DNA from: Bacteroidales bacterium
Lineage (GTDB): Bacteria > Bacteroidota > Bacteroidia > Bacteroidales > UBA10428
Length of the DNA: 64,000 nt
Direction of reading: 5' to 3'
Assembly (NCBI GenBank): GCA_016933335.1
Contig: JAFGBD010000023.1
Location: 1-64,000 of the forward strand
Under the pieces are notes generated by a model, which did not search any database, had not been told where the DNA came from, and saw nothing but the letters and a program-made list of their open reading frames with translations. Position numbers and translations under genes: made by a program. Positions 18,901 to 28,400 of the stretch are shown in pieces. The stretch's first letter is position 1; every line of letters begins with the position of its first letter.

Positions 18901-19498
18901 TAACAGCCTGTGGTTTAAATTTATCGCTCCTTCCGGTGGACTGGTTTCAATTGAAACCGATGGTTTTGACAGCCAGATTGCCGTATATGAAGCATCAACA
19001 TGTGAAGGCATACTGCTCAGGAACTGTGTTATGCTTGCAGCAAATGATGATTTTCCCGGTAAAGAGGATTATTCTGCCGTAATTCAGGAGATTTCAGGCC
19101 TTATACCCGGTGTTACTTACTGGTTACAGGTGGATGGTTCAATCGGAGGGGTTACAGGAAGATTCACCATCAAGCTCAATTATTTCAGGATGAGTCCGGA
19201 TAACGGTCCGTTTGAGGCAGATCAGGGAATTCACTGCAGGATATACCCCAATCCGAACAACGGATCTTTTACACTTCATTACCGGCTGACTGATCCTTCT
19301 GAAACAACCATTAATATATATGACATCGGAGGGTCATTATTCTATTCGGATATTTTCCATCCTGTTTCTGAAGCCGGCCAGCGTACCTTTGAACTAAATG
19401 ACCTGAAGTCAGGGTTTTATATATTTGAGCTTGTTAGTAACGGGAAGGCTCTGAAGCAGAAGTTTTATGTAAGTAAAGACATCTTATCGCACAGATAA
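15947..19498 (+). CDS. Secreted BNR/VPS10-like beta-propeller protein with T9SS type A sorting domain
   Basis: This 1183-residue exported protein has a signal peptide (to about Gln19). A large propeller region follows, with about ten Asp-box-like motifs such as TSDGGNTW, STDGGNSW, TINGGKSW, TSDDGESW and SDDGGQTW, as in sialidase/sortilin-type propellers. A PKD domain (about 775-850, VWNFGDG) follows, then a region like the bacterial pre-peptidase C-terminal domain (about 985-1085, NSLWFKFIAPSGG). At the end is a T9SS type A sorting domain (YPNPNNGSFTLHY through SGFYIFELVSNGKALKQKFYVS). It should be exported by Sec, moved across the outer membrane by T9SS and attached to the surface or released. 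No hydrolase active site is evident, so binding or adhesion is likelier than catalysis. Confidence 0.88.
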   Translation: MRSFIMILVLSSGLMVQSQPWMYELSRRKTTSDFSFFEIQEAFNQYWEGKEIEKGKGYKQFKRWEYFMEPRVNAEGRLPYDIVSAELFRLFSREETSSSLDARWSFIGPDKVTKEIKSSHSGGAGRINCIAFHPYDSNTIWVGAPSGGLWKTSDGGNTWTTTTDALAAIGISDIAVNPLNPSVIYLATGDGDFGVAKTYSIGIIKSTDGGNSWQPTGISHQVEDQEAFRKILINPGFPDIMIATSSDGIYRTADGWNSFSKVRSGHFKDIEYKPSDHNVIYATSYDFAGNAKIYRSTNGGLSFSESIKNMSVSGKVNRIELAVTPANPNVIYALCSDVTNGGFYALYKSSNSGISWTLIYDNRKVNLLGWQPSGLDKGGQGSYDLSIAVSPTNENEIYTGGVNIWRSVNGGLNWKIQGFWYHTVNIPYVHADHHVLLFNPHNQALYSGNDGGIYKTYDKGESWTDLSNGLGILQIYRMAQTEMDPGMIIAGNQDNGTVMLRSGEWYEIIGGDGMECFIDYDDVSIIYGTVYRGQIRKSVNGGAGFDTITPDNSLKGAWITPIVMHPKYPNILYAGYHKVYKTINGGKSWKVLSDFQTGNNNLLAMAIAPSNDKVLYIATRSEVYRTSDDGESWISITSGLPSSSRTAIAVSETNHNKLWITVSGFEAFKKVYQSDDGGQTWYNYSEGLPNLPVNNIVYQKSSNNGLYIATDIGVYYRSGSMEVWEKYGSGLPNVSVYDLEIHYSTDKIRAATHGRGVWEADLFHDASDYYTDFDISSSDVCLNGPVTFFNRSFGNFDSLVWNFGDGADPSTARGEGPFAVVYSSLGSKSVSLTGYRGSTSYHNMKSDILTVDTEIDFLVAPDNLEFCKGNTVNLYASGGYDVTWYPSEILDTATGEKITVSPPESVSFNVVAKNGTCSATKIIDLSIVSNDAVCDAILLHEGLNGPFTNFCATPEENEPVPPPGSTGLFGCEAQDGWCDGEDRIDNSLWFKFIAPSGGLVSIETDGFDSQIAVYEASTCEGILLRNCVMLAANDDFPGKEDYSAVIQEISGLIPGVTYWLQVDGSIGGVTGRFTIKLNYFRMSPDNGPFEADQGIHCRIYPNPNNGSFTLHYRLTDPSETTINIYDIGGSLFYSDIFHPVSEAGQRTFELNDLKSGFYIFELVSNGKALKQKFYVSKDILSHR

Positions 19499-19530
19499 CA
19501 AGTGGTTTTGCAGGCTTCATTGTTCACAGC

Positions 19531-21165
19531 TCAGGATAGTCCTATGGCTTTTCCGTCTGGCAGCACTTTGATTCTTGTTGCTGCAGGCTCCTTCGGCAAT
19601 CCCGGCATGGTCATGATGTTTCCGCAAATCACAACAACAAATCCTGCTCCTGCAGAAATCCTCAATTCGTTCACGGTAATCCTGAAGTTCCTGGGTCTGC
19701 CAGGAAGTTTCTCATTGTCTGATAACGATTTTGCGGTTTTCGCAATACAAACAGGAAGGTTATCAAACCCGTTTTTAACAATCAGGTTCAGATCATTTTC
19801 TGCCCTCATGTTGAATTCCGCATCATCAGCGCCATAGATTCTTTGAGCGATGACCCTGATTTTCTCCCTGATGGGCATATCAAGCGGGTACTGGAACTTC
19901 AGCTTCTGACCTTCGTTTAGTTTTATGGTTTCAAGAACCGCATCAGCCAGTTCCAGGGCACCCTTACCGCCATGCTTGTAATGACTGGCAACAACAGCCC
20001 TTGTACCACGATCTTTATAATACTGCACAATCTTGTTCAGCTCTTCATCAGTATCTTCATCAAACCTGTTAAGTGCAATGACCGGTTCAAGCCCGAAAAG
20101 ACGGATATTTTCAACATGTTTGTCCAGGTTTGCGAATCCGCCGTTTTCATTTTGCCAACCATGATGTTTCAGGGCTTTTACAGTTGCTACGATAACTGCT
20201 GCATCCGGATTCAATCCCGCTGTACGGCATTTGATATGGAAGAATTTCTCTGCACCCAGATCAGTGGCAAACCCGGCTTCTGTAACGACATAGTCGGCGA
20301 GCTTTAAGGCCATCCTGGTTGCAATAGCTGAATTGGTGCCCTGTGCAATGTTGGCAAATGGTCCCGCATGCACAAATGCCGGTGTGCCTTCAATGGTTTG
20401 TACAAGGTTCGGATGGATGGTGTCACGCAGCAATATCTGCATTGCTCCTTCAGCTTTAAGATCCCTGGTTCTGACAGGTTCTCCTTTGTATGTGAAAGCC
20501 ACAATGGTTCTGGCAAGCCTTTCCCCCATGTCCCTGAAGTTCTCGGCAAGGCACAGTATGGCCATCACCTCTGATGCAGGAGTGATATTGAACCCGTCCT
20601 GGCGGGGGATCCCATGTTTGACACCTCCCAGACCGACAAATATTTCACGTAGAGCTCTGTCGTTCAGATCAATAACCCTTTTCCAGATTATTCTTCGCGG
20701 ATCAATGTTCAGCTCATTACCATGCTGTAAATGATTGTCAATCATCGCAGCCAGCAGGTTGTTCGATTTGCTCACCGAGTACATGTCGCCGACAAAGTGA
20801 AGGTTGATATCTTCAGCCGGCATCACCTGTGCAAGCCCGGCTCCCGTTCCTCCTCCCTTTATGCCAAAATATGGCCCGAGCGAAGGTTCACGCAGGCATA
20901 TTGCTGCCCTTTTCCCTGACCTTTGCAGAGCATCCCCCAGTCCGATGGTGGTGGTGGTTTTTCCCTCACCCTGGGGAGTGGGAGTCATGGCAGTGACCAG
21001 TATAAGACGGCCGTCCTTCTTGTTTTTTCTATCTTCGAGCTGTCTGATAGGTACTTTGGCTATGAAGTGTCCGTGAGGTAAAATGGATTCAGGATCAAGA
21101 CCGAGCTCCGCGGCAATATCATAGATCTTTTTTATTTTGTATTCATTGTATTCAACGCTGTACAT
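19531..21165 (-). CDS. fhs: Formate-tetrahydrofolate ligase
   Basis: This cytoplasmic enzyme makes 10-formyltetrahydrofolate from formate, tetrahydrofolate and ATP, feeding purine and one-carbon metabolism. The 544-residue product has the nucleotide loop TPTPQGEGKTTTT at 61-73 and the family blocks EPSLGPYFGIKGGG, FANIAQGTNS and ADYVVTEAGFATDLGAEKF. The C-terminus includes PGRPRNFRI and ends near DGKAIGLS, as expected. I chose the ATG at 21165; the one at 21192 adds nine residues that homologues do not need. It converges on the BNR gene with a 32-base gap and no clear terminator hairpin. Confidence 0.96.
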   Translation of the reverse strand: MYSVEYNEYKIKKIYDIAAELGLDPESILPHGHFIAKVPIRQLEDRKNKKDGRLILVTAMTPTPQGEGKTTTTIGLGDALQRSGKRAAICLREPSLGPYFGIKGGGTGAGLAQVMPAEDINLHFVGDMYSVSKSNNLLAAMIDNHLQHGNELNIDPRRIIWKRVIDLNDRALREIFVGLGGVKHGIPRQDGFNITPASEVMAILCLAENFRDMGERLARTIVAFTYKGEPVRTRDLKAEGAMQILLRDTIHPNLVQTIEGTPAFVHAGPFANIAQGTNSAIATRMALKLADYVVTEAGFATDLGAEKFFHIKCRTAGLNPDAAVIVATVKALKHHGWQNENGGFANLDKHVENIRLFGLEPVIALNRFDEDTDEELNKIVQYYKDRGTRAVVASHYKHGGKGALELADAVLETIKLNEGQKLKFQYPLDMPIREKIRVIAQRIYGADDAEFNMRAENDLNLIVKNGFDNLPVCIAKTAKSLSDNEKLPGRPRNFRITVNELRISAGAGFVVVICGNIMTMPGLPKEPAATRIKVLPDGKAIGLS

Positions 21166-21265
21166 GGCAGTTATTATTTTAGAACCCTGCAATATACATA
21201 AACTTTGTGATTTTTTAAGGTTCTGTACAGCAGTTACAAATTTCAGATGGTCTGTAACAGACGGA

Positions 21266-22099
21266 TTACCACAGATGAGATTTTGACAGGAGCAGGCAAT
21301 TCAGGACCCTGATAAATTGTTCTTCCGAAAAATAACATTTATTGCATTCACCCGGACCAAATGACATGTAGTTGAAAACCGAGGGTGTATAATAATCATT
21401 GTTTTCATCCTGAACCATTGATTCATACTGGCAATCAGATGTCACTTTTCCGGTAAGATCAGGATCTGCAGGAGTATCACAGCAAAGATCTCCTGCTGTG
21501 CTGCAGTTTGAGCCATTGACAAGCTCTTCTGCAAAACCTGTCTCATGCGTATGATAAAGATTGAGAAAATGCCCGAATTGTTCTATGAGGAATTCTTCAG
21601 CCATACATTGTTTGCTGAGAATGATGAACTCTTTTTTTTCAGCCGGGTAATAGGTATATCCGCATACTTCCTGGCTGTTCCCGTCATATAAATGACTGAC
21701 AAGATACAGGTTGATGGTATTGGTAACAAAGTTCTGCGTTACCATGTCATACTCATTTCCGTCTTTTTTTAAGACATCAAAATGATAATTATCGATGTAA
21801 TTCAGTGACGAGATCCTGAAGTCAAGCTTTATTTTGTCAAATGCTTTGTTTAGTCCTGAAAATGCCGTATTGAATCCGGAAGTATCCACATTGATTTCTC
21901 CTTCTGAATCTTTAACGATGAACAAACTGACATGAAGTGTCCGGTTGATTTCGAATACCGAGGTCACGCTGTCGGTCAGGACCGCTTCAAATACTTTTTG
22001 ATTGTCAGTTAGTTCTGTCCCGCACCGTGAAAGTTGTGCTCCGGTGTTTGAACATAACATAAGAGAAATCACAAAAACCGGTGGTTTAATATGGTTCAT
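21266..22099 (-). CDS. M43 (pappalysin-like) metalloprotease homologue with a degenerate active site
   Basis: The 277-residue protein has a signal peptide (to about Gln22) and a pappalysin-like domain. Family marks are the CDTP block (207-210) and the Met-turn NYMSFGPGECNKC (243-255). The zinc motif, normally HExxHxxGxxH, reads E173-Q174-F-G-H177-F-L-N180-L-Y-H183. The first zinc histidine is Glu, the catalytic Glu is Gln and the Gly is Asn; the last two histidines remain. Peptidase activity is therefore unlikely. I chose the ATG at 22099, 22 bases after the OmpA-like gene stop, because it opens a signal peptide. Translation from 22279 would overlap that gene and add 60 polar residues. It is the last gene of the PorP/SprF - PorE-like operon. 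Confidence 0.82.
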   Translation of the reverse strand: MNHIKPPVFVISLMLCSNTGAQLSRCGTELTDNQKVFEAVLTDSVTSVFEINRTLHVSLFIVKDSEGEINVDTSGFNTAFSGLNKAFDKIKLDFRISSLNYIDNYHFDVLKKDGNEYDMVTQNFVTNTINLYLVSHLYDGNSQEVCGYTYYPAEKKEFIILSKQCMAEEFLIEQFGHFLNLYHTHETGFAEELVNGSNCSTAGDLCCDTPADPDLTGKVTSDCQYESMVQDENNDYYTPSVFNYMSFGPGECNKCYFSEEQFIRVLNCLLLSKSHLW

Positions 22100-22121
22100 A
22101 GTCAATGTTTTACAGGTATTG

Positions 22122-24239
22122 TCAATCATCTTCAAATTCTTCGTCTTCCTCCTCTTCCCCGATTGTACCGATAATTCTGAATTCCGTTCTCCTGTTTTGT
22201 TCCCTGCCTTCAGGATTATCTGTGCCATCGGGATTCTTATTGGGAGCAACCGGAAATTCAGATCCGTATCCTTTGGCAATCAGTCGTCCGGGAGAAATAC
22301 CCTTGCCAATCAGGTAATTGATAACACTGTTTGCCCTGTCCTGTGACAATTGCATGTTATATCCGGTGTCTCCAATGCTGTCTGTATGTGCACCGATTTC
22401 AACAATGAACTCCGGTGCTTCCTTCAGCATGACCAGCAGGGTGGTGTCCAGCACATCTCTGGCTGTGGTTGTTAATTCGGCACTGTTGAATTCATAATAG
22501 ATATTTTCAAGCACAACAGGTTTATCTGTCAGTACATTAACCCATATAGGAGGCATTTCAATGGTATCGGAAAAATTAAAGAACTCGGTCGAAAGATACA
22601 GCTCACTTTTAAAATACTGAAATCCTGTCATTTTAAACTGGTAGTTCTGTTCAGGAATAAGATTGAAATAAAACCTGCCGTCATCTGCTGTTTTAAAGCT
22701 TTCTACAAAAACATAATCATTTGTTTCCCTGTCTTGCATATACAGTCCGATAGTGGCATCTTTCAACGGTTTGATGGTATCCGGGGGATTCATAAAATCG
22801 AAATTGGAAAGATCTCTCGTTCGCCCGTATTTGTCCTTTTCAAAGGGATAAATGGTTGCCGTTACAACGATTCTGATGAATTCATTCCATCTGTAATAAT
22901 AGATATCATCGCAACATGTTTCATCACTGAACCTGTTACCTCCCGGTCTGTTTGATACAAAGAAACCATCTTCACCATCCCGGCTTACCGTAAAATACAA
23001 GTCATCATAGCTGGAATTCAGGGGATATCCAGCATTCCTGATATTTGTCCATTTTCTTCTTGTGCCGAAAGCACTGAAAATATCGAGACCTCCCATTCCC
23101 GGCAGCCCGGTTGAGCTGAAATACATTGTATGGGAAGGAATGTCATAGAATGGTGTCATTTCATCTCCGGCGGTGTTGATTCTGGTACCCAGGTTTCTCA
23201 CTTTACTGTATATGTTTTTGCTGTCATTCCAGATCGTATACCATATGTCGAGGCCGCCTTTTCCTTCGGGCCTGTCAGATACGAAATAGATGATTTCATA
23301 ATCTCTCTTTTCCGTTCTTCCCAGTGCAGGCTGTGTCGATGTATGGTTAGGATCATTGATACCGGGGGGAAGCTTTTCGGGTTTTTGCCATGTATTGTTT
23401 ATCTTATGGCTGACATAGATTCCGCAAATGATTTTTCCCTGCCAGTTCTTTGCGCATCTGGTGAAATAGAATCGTTTTCCGTCTCTGGATAATACGCCAT
23501 TTCCTGTTTCAACACCCGGGATATTAATCGCATTCTGCATCAGCTCTCCGCCAATCCAGTCATGTTCATGTTTCCGGGCAATGTAAAACTGCCTGACGGG
23601 AATGGCAGTATCTTCATTCTCAGTGGTAAAATAAACCAGCGAGTCAACACGAAGGGAAGCATAAATGAATGTCGAATCATTTAGCGGAATGGGAGAAAGC
23701 TCAATATGAGGTCCGTTTACAGAGGAATTGAGGTTTTCAATGGAAACATTCAGCGGATTCTGCATGATTTTTTTTGCCGAATCACAGCCTTCAATTTCAA
23801 TTCTGGCCATCCTGCTGTAGGTTCTTGCATCTTTTTTATCCCTGTAGTTTTTTCTGAAATCTGTAAATGCTTCAATGGCTTCATCATAGTTGCCTGTTGA
23901 TTTCAGCATCTGTGCATAATAAAACTGCGAGAGGGGATATTTTGAACCTGCCCTCTGATAAACCTGCCTGTAAAGTACTTTGGCTTTTTCGTAATTTCTT
24001 GCCGAACGGTGCAGATCAGCCAGTATGTAATTGACATCCTGGTTATTGTCTCTGATTTCGTGATACCTTTCATAGAAAAAAATAGCGGTATAGATATCGC
24101 CTGCCCTGGCGGCGCTTTTTCCGAATCTTTTGAGCTGACCAGGGCCCAGTTCATCCACATATTCCATTTGTGCCGAAGTCACTCCGGCAATAAGAACAAA
24201 TAATACGGCCAAAAGAAGCTTCCTGCTAAAATCTTTCAC
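22122..24239 (-). CDS. PorE-like protein: TPR, beta-propeller, regulatory domain and OmpA C-domain
   Basis: The 705-residue protein has a signal peptide (to about Ala22), TPR-like helices (about 35-150), a WD40/PD40-type propeller (about 165-450, with YFTRCAKN, YFVSDRPEGKGGLDIWY and FFVSNRPGG), a carboxypeptidase-regulatory-like domain (about 490-565), and an OmpA domain (about 580-695, with AHTDSIGD and NRRTEFRI). This order is that of T9SS component PorE, which is thought to tether the machinery to peptidoglycan. The sequence alone cannot tell PorE from the many paralogues of this layout. Its start overlaps the end of the PorP/SprF-like gene by 14 bases. Confidence 0.85.
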   Translation of the reverse strand: MKDFSRKLLLAVLFVLIAGVTSAQMEYVDELGPGQLKRFGKSAARAGDIYTAIFFYERYHEIRDNNQDVNYILADLHRSARNYEKAKVLYRQVYQRAGSKYPLSQFYYAQMLKSTGNYDEAIEAFTDFRKNYRDKKDARTYSRMARIEIEGCDSAKKIMQNPLNVSIENLNSSVNGPHIELSPIPLNDSTFIYASLRVDSLVYFTTENEDTAIPVRQFYIARKHEHDWIGGELMQNAINIPGVETGNGVLSRDGKRFYFTRCAKNWQGKIICGIYVSHKINNTWQKPEKLPPGINDPNHTSTQPALGRTEKRDYEIIYFVSDRPEGKGGLDIWYTIWNDSKNIYSKVRNLGTRINTAGDEMTPFYDIPSHTMYFSSTGLPGMGGLDIFSAFGTRRKWTNIRNAGYPLNSSYDDLYFTVSRDGEDGFFVSNRPGGNRFSDETCCDDIYYYRWNEFIRIVVTATIYPFEKDKYGRTRDLSNFDFMNPPDTIKPLKDATIGLYMQDRETNDYVFVESFKTADDGRFYFNLIPEQNYQFKMTGFQYFKSELYLSTEFFNFSDTIEMPPIWVNVLTDKPVVLENIYYEFNSAELTTTARDVLDTTLLVMLKEAPEFIVEIGAHTDSIGDTGYNMQLSQDRANSVINYLIGKGISPGRLIAKGYGSEFPVAPNKNPDGTDNPEGREQNRRTEFRIIGTIGEEEEDEEFEDD

Positions 24240-25254
24240 ACGGTATAGAATAACTGTTTAATACTGTACTGATGCTCCTGTAAGCAAATGATAGTTCAAA
24301 GGCACCCCTGTTGCCTGTTGCAGCCTTCAGGCCTGAAATGTTATAATCGTAACACAATAAAATGTCAATTCTCCCTATGGTCACGCCTCCCGCTATTGAA
24401 AGGGCATCTGTATTCTTGAAAAACTCATCGCGGAAATATAGTCCGGCTGCCAGCTCCTTTAATGCCGAACGTTTTTCAAAGAGTCTGAAACCGATATTTG
24501 TTCCCATTACCATCTCACTGGCGGCTTTACGGTTCATATAGATAAAGGCCGGATGAAAATATACTTTTTCCGAGAATCTTATGATGGTGCTGCCGTGAAA
24601 ATGATAACGGACAGGCAATCTTTCTCCGGCATCGAAAAATGATTCGCTGGGGAAATTAATATGAGATAATGATATTCCCACCTGGGGTTCAAAGATCTTT
24701 ACGGCGGATTTCCAGATAACACCGATGTTGATATCCGGATAACTTGATTTTTCTGAAGGATTTCCGTTATCGAATGTTCCGGTGTTGAAGTTCCAGTCTG
24801 ACGGATAAGTGACATCGCCGCCTCCGAATGAAAGAAATGCATAGCCTGCCTGCAATCCGAAACGGAACAGGTTTTTATTAAGTGATTTTTCATATGCCAG
24901 TGAAAGATAGAATTTATTTGCCGTAAGTCCGATTGCACCCGAGTTATCATTTATTATACAGATGCCTCCGTCAATCTTCTGGTTATAAATGTAAAAATGC
25001 ATATCAAAACCTACTGATGCCGTGGTAAACGGCTCAGATATTGCCCGCCACTGATCGCGGTAATTTCCTGTGATACGCCAGTTGCCGTCGAAGTTTCCGG
25101 TATTTGCAGGATTAATATACAGGGGTGAATTGTTGAAAAGGGTAAAATGAATATCCTGGGACAAACCTGCTGAGAAGGATATACTGAATAATATGAACAG
25201 GGAGTGAATCCTTAAAATACCTTTCAGATGATTATGTCCGTGTATTGAATTCAT
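24226..25254 (-). CDS. PorP/SprF family outer-membrane protein
   Basis: This 342-residue outer-membrane protein opens with a signal peptide and the family-typical segment SQDIHFTLFNNSPLYINPANTGNFDGNWRI-like block (about 32-62). A barrel follows, with IINDNSGAIGLTANKFYLSLAYEKSLN and a terminal part around 320-342. In T9SS, PorP/SprF proteins bind the C-terminal domain of type B cargo; SprF serves SprB. The gene is divergent from a 1455-residue protein with exactly such a domain, across 148 bases, so the two are likely partners. It is first in an operon with the PorE-like gene and the M43-like gene. Confidence 0.9.
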   Translation of the reverse strand: MNSIHGHNHLKGILRIHSLFILFSISFSAGLSQDIHFTLFNNSPLYINPANTGNFDGNWRITGNYRDQWRAISEPFTTASVGFDMHFYIYNQKIDGGICIINDNSGAIGLTANKFYLSLAYEKSLNKNLFRFGLQAGYAFLSFGGGDVTYPSDWNFNTGTFDNGNPSEKSSYPDINIGVIWKSAVKIFEPQVGISLSHINFPSESFFDAGERLPVRYHFHGSTIIRFSEKVYFHPAFIYMNRKAASEMVMGTNIGFRLFEKRSALKELAAGLYFRDEFFKNTDALSIAGGVTIGRIDILLCYDYNISGLKAATGNRGAFELSFAYRSISTVLNSYSIPCERF

Positions 25255-25402
25255 ATACGCTGGAACATTGTTCAGGCCTTAAAATAATTTATTTTTATAA
25301 TAATGTAAAAATGAGTTGTTGACAATAAATAAATTAATTTACATCATTTTTTCTTATAATTATATTGTAAAGTAATAAATTTAACGGATTATTGATCGCA
25401 CC

Positions 25403-28400
25403 ATGAAGGTATTCTGTGCATTTATTTCGTTAATAACTTTTTTGCTGCTACCCTTCAATGCTGCCAGACCGCAGGTAAATGCCGGCTTTACCATGAACAT
25501 ACAGGCAGGTTGTTCTCCCCTTAAAGTAAGTTTTATTAATCAGAGTACCGGACCTGACCCGCTGACCTACATGTGGTACCTGGGAGCCCAGCAGGGAACA
25601 TCAACACTAAAGGATCCGCAGGCAACCTATGTCAATCCGGGTGCATACAATGTTAAACTTGTTGTAACGCATGGTGCCGAGATCGATTCTGTTACAAAGA
25701 CCATAGTCGTTTTCAGGAATCCGGTTGCAAGGTTTACCTCTCCGAGACTGGGATGTGCTCCTTTTGAGGTCCATTTTACCGATCTCAGTATTGAAGGTGA
25801 CGGACAGATAGTAAGCTGGAACTGGGACTTCCGGACAGGAGAAACCGATACATCACAGAATCCGGTCAAGACATTTACCATGCCCGGGCAATATGATATT
25901 TTTCTTGAAGTTACTGATGTATTTGGTTGCAAAGGCAGCATCGATACCCTTAATTACATCGATGTGGTTAATCCTCCTGTGGCGGATTTTTCCATAACAC
26001 CTGCTTCTGCCTGTCAGGTTCCTGCAACATTCACATTCACTAATCAATCGACTGTACAGGGCAGTGTCAGCTATGACTGGGATTTTGGTGACGGATCACA
26101 GTCGCAGGAGGAGGATCCTGTTAAAACTTATACTGAATTCAACGATTACCAGGTTCAGCTGACGGTTACAAGTGACCACGGATGTTCGGACGATACCGTG
26201 AAAACTGCTTTTGTCAGTGAAGTCACAGCTTCGGGTATTCTCAGGCAAAATGGAAGAACACTTTCGGTTGATGATACCATCTGCACAGGAATGATTGATT
26301 TTTCAAATACATCAGCCGGGACCGACTTTGTCAGGTGGGATTTTGGTGACGGGGTGACCACTGCCAGTAAATTTGGTTTTCATCAATATCTTGCATCAGG
26401 CAGCTATGTTGTTACCCTTGTTGGATCACCCGGTACCGAATGTGCTGATACTTTCCGGTGGAACCTGTATGCCGAGGATATAAAGGCCGATTTTGACATG
26501 AGTACCGATTTTTCATGTATATCACCTGTAATGGTCAGTTTTACCGATAAATCGGTCAATGCTGTCAAATGGGAATGGACTTTCTATGATAACGGGAAAG
26601 CTTTTACACAAGATGCTTCCCATACTTTCTATCTTCCTCATGATACGGATGAATATTTAATCAACGGGGCAGTGCCTTTTGTAACATCGCTCGAGGTGGA
26701 AAGTCCCGGCGGCTGTAAAAGCACCATGCAGAAAACATTTACCATAAAAAAGCCCACTGCACTCTTCGGTGTTGATAAAGTTCAGGGCTGTATCCCTTTA
26801 GCAGTTAAATTCAGTGACCGGAGCCTGTCTGATTCCGCCATAACGAACTGGGAGTGGATTTTCAGTGATACGCAGAAGTCTTCCGGTTCGGTTGATTCAG
26901 CGGTTTTTACCTACGATACCCACGGATCATTTCCTTCAAAGCTGGTGATCACCAACAGTGCGGGTTGTACAGACACTTCTTTTATTATCATGATCAATGC
27001 AGGTAAAAAGCTTTTCCCTGATTTCACTTTAAGCCAGGATAATGTTTGCCAGAATGAAGAAATTACCCTGTCCGATAACACACCTGAATCGTGGTTGATA
27101 CAAAGCTGGCACTATCAGGCAGGGGGAATTGACGTCGGGTCTCTGCCCGGTGAGCCCGATCCCCGGTGGACCGTACATGCCGACACTGGTTATCTTGATG
27201 TGAAACTTGAGGTTTCTTACAATGGCTGTATTTCAGATACCGTAAAAAAAGATGCAATATACAATAAAGGCCCGTATGCTCTCTATAGTTATGCATTTGA
27301 TTGTGAGACACCCTATGATTATACTTTTACCAATCATTCGAAAGGTCTTGAGACCTTTCAGTGGAGTTTTGGAGATGACAGCATCAATACCACAACAGCC
27401 AGTCCTGAACATACATACTCAGCAGAGGGTAACTATACGGTTGTACTGGATGTTACAAAAGGGAGTTGCTCTGATAGCTACCGGCAGGTCCTGCCTGTCA
27501 GGATGCCGAAAGCCATCATCAATACCGATACCATGGCCTGTGCACAGAGCATACTGCAGCTTACAGGCAAAGAATCTTACAACCTGGTTGACTATTGTTA
27601 TGAAAAATACTTATGGGATTTCGGTGACGGCACACCGGGAAAAAGGACCAGTCTGGATACCATACAGCACATCTACCGGAACAGGGGCAGGTATCAGCTT
27701 AAGCTTACAACCCGGTTTGATAACGGTTGTACTGATTCAGCGGACATTAATGTGAACGTGTACCAGCCATATGCAGGATTTATGGCAGATACTTTACTGG
27801 GATGTTCTCCTTTCATCGTAAATTTCACTGATACATCCCGGTCGGATGTTCATCCGTTAGAGGAGTGGCACTGGACTTTCGAACCGGCTGAAGACAGTAT
27901 ATACAATTCAATGATTCCTGTGGTAAGTCACTGGTTTAACAATCCCGGAGTATATCAGGTGATCCTGCAAATCACCGATACACTGGGTTGCATTGGCGAA
28001 GCCTCCGCCACCATCTCTACCGCAAATCCCGATGCCGTATTTTTTGCCGAAGATCTCCGGATATGTGCCGGAGAGGCGGTTCGGTTGTATTATACACTCC
28101 AGAGCATTGACAGCCTGATATGGGACTTTGATGACGGTACTTTTTCCCGTGATGATTCGAGACCCGTATCACATATCTATCCTGACTCGGGAAGCTTCAA
28201 CCCGTCACTGACAATATACAGGTTTGGCTGCTCTGATTCATTCACGCTTCAGGATCCGGTTGAGGTGCAGCTCGCAAGTGCTTATTTTGCCGTATCTGAC
28301 AGTTTCTGGAACTGTTATCCCCATGAGATAACCTTTACCCATCAGGCAGAAGGACAGGACATTGTTGCAGGGGTCTGGAACTTTGGCTATGGCAATACCC

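Noticed and set aside
19531-21165. Formate-tetrahydrofolate ligase with metF and metH as evidence for a Wood-Ljungdahl pathway
   Set aside because: The genes are not adjacent (fhs lies 40 kb from metF/metH), and the key enzymes (CO dehydrogenase/acetyl-CoA synthase) are absent. These three genes are common in folate and methionine metabolism.
22100-22279. The longer start (ATG at 22279) for the M43-like gene
   Set aside because: It would overlap the OmpA-like gene by 158 bases and put 60 charged residues before a clear signal peptide.
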